Positions 6,453 through 8,938 of a stretch of 8,938 nucleotides of DNA are shown one piece after another. Every line of letters begins with the position of its first letter. The first letter of the stretch is position 1. The translations under genes and the position numbers were made by a program. The notes below the pieces were generated by a model. The model was not told the DNA's origin and ran no database searches. It worked only from the letters and a program-made list of their open reading frames with translations. This DNA comes from AC-37 sp036389105 (GTDB taxonomy: Bacteria; Actinomycetota; Thermoleophilia; Solirubrobacterales; Thermoleophilaceae): NCBI GenBank assembly GCA_036389105.1, contig DASVQK010000045.1, positions 1 through 8,938 on the forward strand, written 5' to 3'.

Positions 6453-6929
6453 CTAGTTCTTCGGCGCCAGCTCGGGCCCGGGGCCGACGATGATGAAGAA
6501 CCAGAAGGCGAAGGCGGCGCTGGTGATGACCAGGGTGATCACGAAGATCCGCTCGAGCGCGCCGCGCTCCTGGTGGTAGCCGGCCGCGCGCCGCACCAGC
6601 TTCCATGCGTGGTCCACCCGCTTGGCGATGGCCAGCGTGACGAACAGCGTGAGCAGCATGCCGAGGAACGCCGACACGATGCCGGCGCTGATCGACCCGG
6701 TCCAGTACTTGACGTGCGACCCCACCCAGAGCCAGCCCAGCGGCTGCGGCCCCCACAGCGACACGCACAGGACCGTCTCCACGGCCAGGAGCAGGGCCGC
6801 GAAGCCCTTGTCGGCCCGCTGCCGCTTCTGGCCGGCGGTGACCGGCCGGGGTTGGTAGCGGGTGGGCGCCGTGCCGGGGCGGCGCCCGACGAACAGCCCG
6901 CCGGTGTCGGTTGGGTCGTTGCTCGCCAT
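6453..6929 (-). CDS. Three-helix integral membrane protein of unknown function
   Basis: I do not recognise the family. The 158-residue product has a soluble, basic N-terminal tail (residues 1-41, several Arg, Pro and Gly). Three hydrophobic segments follow, at about 42-60, 78-103 and 125-149. The first loop holds an aromatic stretch (PLGWLWVGSHVKYW, 63-76), and the second is basic (KRVDHAWKLVRRAAGYHQERG). The basic N-tail and second loop suggest N-inside and C-outside. Glu51 sits within the first helix, which is uncommon unless it has a structural or transport role. It starts at ATG 6929, two bases after the stop of the acyl-CoA synthetase gene, with no Shine-Dalgarno sequence, and ends one base before the aminotransferase start, so translation is probably coupled on both sides. 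The coding signal is good (G/C-rich third positions, clean helices). No function can be assigned from sequence; a membrane anchor or partner for one of its neighbours is possible. Confidence 0.85.
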   Translation of the reverse strand: MASNDPTDTGGLFVGRRPGTAPTRYQPRPVTAGQKRQRADKGFAALLLAVETVLCVSLWGPQPLGWLWVGSHVKYWTGSISAGIVSAFLGMLLTLFVTLAIAKRVDHAWKLVRRAAGYHQERGALERIFVITLVITSAAFAFWFFIIVGPGPELAPKN

Positions 6930-6931
6930 CG

Positions 6932-8740
6932 CTAGCCGACGTACAGCTCGTCGACCTCACCGGCGAACTTCTCGGCCACCACGTTCCGCTTGACCTTGAG
7001 CGTCGGCGTCAGCTCGCCCGTCTCCTGCGCCAGGTCCTCCGGCAGGATCTTGAACTTCTTGATCTGCTCCACGCGGCCGACCTTCGCGTTGGCGGCGTCC
7101 ACGGCCTTCTGCACCTCGGCCCGCATCTCGTCGGAGCCCGCGACGTCCTCAACGCTCAGGCCGTGCTCCTGCGCGAACGCCGGCACCTCCTCGGGGTCGA
7201 GCGTGATCAGGGCCACCAGGTACGGGCGGCGGTCGCCGATCACCACCGCCTGCGAGACCCAGCGGCTCTGCTTGATGTCGTTCTCGAGGTTGGCGGGCGT
7301 GATGTTCTTGCCGCCCGCCGTGATGATGATGTCCTTCTTGCGGCCCGTGATGTAGAGGAAGCCGTCCTCGTCGATCCGGCCGAGGTCGCCGGTGTGGAGC
7401 CAGCCGTCCTGGAGCGCCTCGCGCGTGGCCTCCTCGTTCTTGTAGTAGCCGGCGAACATGTTGGCGCCGCGCAGGAGGATCTCCCCGTCCTCGGCGATCC
7501 TGGCGTCGACGCCCGGAAGCGGCTTGCCGATGGAGCCGAAGCGGTAGTGCTCCAGCGAGTTGACGACCGCGCCCGTGGACGTCTCGGTCATCCCGTAGCC
7601 CTCCATGACCGGTATGCCGCAGGCGTAGAAGAACTCGAGGATGTCCGCCGCGATCGGCGCGGCGCCGGTCACGCAGCGCTCGATCCGCCCCCCGAAGATG
7701 CTGCGCACGTTCTTGTAGAGCGACTCCTCGGCCTGGTCGAACGCCGCCTGGAGCTCGGGGGAGACCTCCTCGCCCCGCTCGCGCGCCTGCCGCACCTTCA
7801 TCCCCACCTCGACCGCCTGCCGCAGCTGGTCGGGGTCGGGCGCGTTGCTCGTGGCCAGGGTGTAGATCTTCTCGAAGATCCGCGGCACCGACGGGAAGTA
7901 GGTCGGCTTGACCTCCATCAGGTTGGGGACGATCTTCGCCGGGTCCTTCTCCCAGTAGGCGATCGTCGCGCCGACCTCGATCAGCACGAACTGCACGAGC
8001 AGCGCGAACGAGTGCGCGAGCGGCAGGAAGAGGTACGCGACGTCGTCGTCGCTGATCATGCCGTCGGTCAGGACCATCTCGAGGATCGCGACGTAGTTGC
8101 TGTGCGTGAGCACGCAGGCCTTGGGCGGGCCGGTGGTGCCCGAGGTGTAGATGAACACGCAGGGGTCCGCGGGGGCCACCGCCTCGATCCGCTGCTCGTA
8201 CTCGGACTCGTCGCGCCCGCGGCCCCGCTCGCGCAGGTCGTCCAGCGTGATCGCGTCACCCAGGCCCACGCCGGCCTCCGGCGCCATCACGATCACGTAC
8301 TCGAGGGCGGGCAGGTCCGACTCGACCTGCCGCACCTTGGCCAGCTGCTCGGCGTCCTCGACGAACACCGCCCGCGACTCCGAGTGGTGGAGCACGTAGT
8401 GGCACTCCTCGGCCGAGTTGGTCTGGTAGATCGACACCGACGTGGCGCCGGTGGTCAGGATGCCGTAGTTGGCGACCGTCCACTCGGGGCGCGTGTGGCT
8501 GAGGATGGCCACGCGGTCGCCCTTCGCGATGCCGAGGTCGACCAGGCCGAGGGACGTCTCCCGCACGTGCACGCCCAGCTCGTCGTAGTCGATGTCGTGC
8601 CACTCGTCGCCGGACTTGAAGCGCAGCGCCGGCTTGCCGGCGTGCTTCTCGGCCGCAGCGGGAAGCTGCGCGGCGATGGTGCTTGCGCCGGTCGCCGCCT
8701 CGAGTGCCGAGACGGCGGCGGTCCCTGATTCCACAGTCAT
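6932..8740 (-). CDS. Long-chain fatty-acid-CoA ligase (acyl-CoA synthetase, FadD15-like)
   Basis: This enzyme activates free fatty acids to acyl-CoA with ATP through an acyl-AMP intermediate. The 602-residue product carries the adenylate-forming motifs: the phosphate loop YTSGTTGPPK at 198-207, EGYGMTETS at 380-388, HTGD at 449-452, GRKKD at 466-470 followed by ITAGGKNITP, and the C-terminal LTPTLKVKR with probable catalytic Lys582. Its length and the LTPTLK ending are typical of the long-chain group rather than of acetyl-CoA or 4-coumarate ligases. No signal peptide or transmembrane helix is present, so it is cytoplasmic or peripheral at the membrane. The outermost start is ATG 8740, but GGGAGG abuts that codon with no spacer. 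GTG 8734, two codons in, has the ideal six-base spacing and may be the real start (600 residues). It heads the five-gene minus-strand block and is followed after two bases by the membrane protein. Chain-length preference is unknown. Confidence 0.95.
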   Translation of the reverse strand: MTVESGTAAVSALEAATGASTIAAQLPAAAEKHAGKPALRFKSGDEWHDIDYDELGVHVRETSLGLVDLGIAKGDRVAILSHTRPEWTVANYGILTTGATSVSIYQTNSAEECHYVLHHSESRAVFVEDAEQLAKVRQVESDLPALEYVIVMAPEAGVGLGDAITLDDLRERGRGRDESEYEQRIEAVAPADPCVFIYTSGTTGPPKACVLTHSNYVAILEMVLTDGMISDDDVAYLFLPLAHSFALLVQFVLIEVGATIAYWEKDPAKIVPNLMEVKPTYFPSVPRIFEKIYTLATSNAPDPDQLRQAVEVGMKVRQARERGEEVSPELQAAFDQAEESLYKNVRSIFGGRIERCVTGAAPIAADILEFFYACGIPVMEGYGMTETSTGAVVNSLEHYRFGSIGKPLPGVDARIAEDGEILLRGANMFAGYYKNEEATREALQDGWLHTGDLGRIDEDGFLYITGRKKDIIITAGGKNITPANLENDIKQSRWVSQAVVIGDRRPYLVALITLDPEEVPAFAQEHGLSVEDVAGSDEMRAEVQKAVDAANAKVGRVEQIKKFKILPEDLAQETGELTPTLKVKRNVVAEKFAGEVDELYVG

Positions 8741-8746
8741 CCTCCC
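8741..8746 (-). promoter_or_regulatory. Ribosome binding site of the acyl-CoA synthetase gene
   Basis: On the minus strand this reads GGGAGG, a strong Shine-Dalgarno sequence. It touches the ATG at 8740 directly but stands six bases before the GTG at 8734, the usual distance. It therefore favours GTG 8734 as the translation start. Confidence 0.7.
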
Positions 8747-8764
8747 GGGTGGTGGTCCCCCCGG

Positions 8765-8770
8765 AGTCTA
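8765..8770 (-). promoter_or_regulatory. Possible -10 element for the acyl-CoA synthetase block
   Basis: On the minus strand this reads TAGACT, a TANNNT match in the 69-base gap (8741-8809) between the unidentified upstream gene and the acyl-CoA synthetase. It would give a leader of about 18-25 bases containing the Shine-Dalgarno sequence. No matching -35 is visible. The block might instead be read through from the gene upstream, as no clear terminator is seen in the gap. Confidence 0.25.
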
Positions 8771-8809
8771 CGGAGGCGCTGCTGAGCTATGCGCCTGCCG
8801 GCGCTGCGG

Positions 8810-8938
8810 TCAAGCTCCAGCCAGTTGCGCGCGGGGGGCACCCGGTGCGCTGGTGGTGCCCTTGGCCTGCGCCTCCTCGAGCGAGGAGAGGAACAGGGTC
8901 TTGTCGATCCGGCCCTGGAAGATCGGCACCCCGAGCTC
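8810..8938 (-). CDS. C-terminal end of an unidentified protein, cut by the window
   Basis: From the right edge of the window the minus strand encodes 42 codons ending in TGA at 8812-8810. The first 30 codons all end in G or C, a strong coding signal in this genome; the last dozen are looser. The peptide begins ELGVPIFQGRIDKTLFLSSL, continues with a Glu/Ala/Gln helix, and ends in a low-complexity Gly/Ala/Pro/Thr tail. That is typical of a disordered C-terminus following a folded domain. I do not recognise the family from so little. It lies on the same strand as the acyl-CoA synthetase, 69 bases upstream, so it could belong to the same transcript. Confidence 0.65.
   Translation of the reverse strand, partial: ELGVPIFQGRIDKTLFLSSLEEAQAKGTTSAPGAPRAQLAGA

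Noticed and set aside
6911..8728. A 605-codon plus-strand open frame opposite the acyl-CoA synthetase
   Set aside because: It has a His/Arg/Val/Leu-rich composition with no motif, and the minus strand carries every adenylate-forming-enzyme signature. It is an antisense shadow.
8840..8852. GCACC/GGTGC inverted repeat near the right edge
   Set aside because: It lies within the coding tail of the partial gene and has a five-pair stem with almost no loop; consistent with chance in GC-rich sequence.

Overview
This is an 8.9 kb window of very GC-rich DNA. It is packed with genes, with strong G/C preference at third codon positions and GTG and TTG start codons. Together with the tight gene packing and protein style, this points to a chromosomal segment of a high-GC Actinomycetota bacterium. 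A Thermoleophilia/Solirubrobacterales-type lineage is my guess from memory of similar proteins; the window has no 16S or other taxonomic marker. I saw no tRNA, rRNA, CRISPR array, insertion sequence or phage gene, and no gene-free stretch longer than about 140 bases.

Layout: (1) Bases 1-1371, plus strand: the 3' two thirds of ligA, NAD+-dependent DNA ligase, cut by the window edge. (2) Bases 1359-2567, minus strand: a secreted penicillin-binding-protein-4-type D-Ala-D-Ala carboxypeptidase, converging on ligA and overlapping it by 13 bases. (3) A short divergent promoter region (about 2568-2705). (4) Bases 2706-3977, plus strand: a patatin-like phospholipase, probably translated from a leaderless mRNA. 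(5) Bases 3984-8740, minus strand: five genes in one tightly coupled block. In transcription order they are a long-chain acyl-CoA synthetase (FadD type), a three-helix membrane protein, a HisC-like PLP aminotransferase, a membrane-anchored SPFH/band 7 protein and a small single-helix membrane protein. Gaps are 2, 1, -1 and 6 bases. (6) Bases 8810-8938, minus strand: the last 42 codons of an unidentified gene, 69 bases upstream of the acyl-CoA synthetase.

How the genes may work together: ligA and dacB are housekeeping functions (DNA replication/repair and peptidoglycan trimming). The patatin protein and the acyl-CoA synthetase could sit at two ends of one lipid route, with a lipase freeing fatty acids and a ligase activating them to acyl-CoA, but they are on opposite strands and this is inference only. 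The most unusual part is the five-gene block. It couples an acyl-CoA synthetase and an aminotransferase with an SPFH scaffold protein and two small membrane proteins of unknown role. I know of no described pathway with this composition, so it is the best candidate for an undescribed membrane-associated system. It could equally be a co-transcribed set of unrelated housekeeping genes.

Several starts need care. The carboxypeptidase lacks a normal start codon in front of its evident signal peptide. The acyl-CoA synthetase has its Shine-Dalgarno sequence placed for an internal GTG rather than the outermost ATG. The aminotransferase appears to start at TTG.
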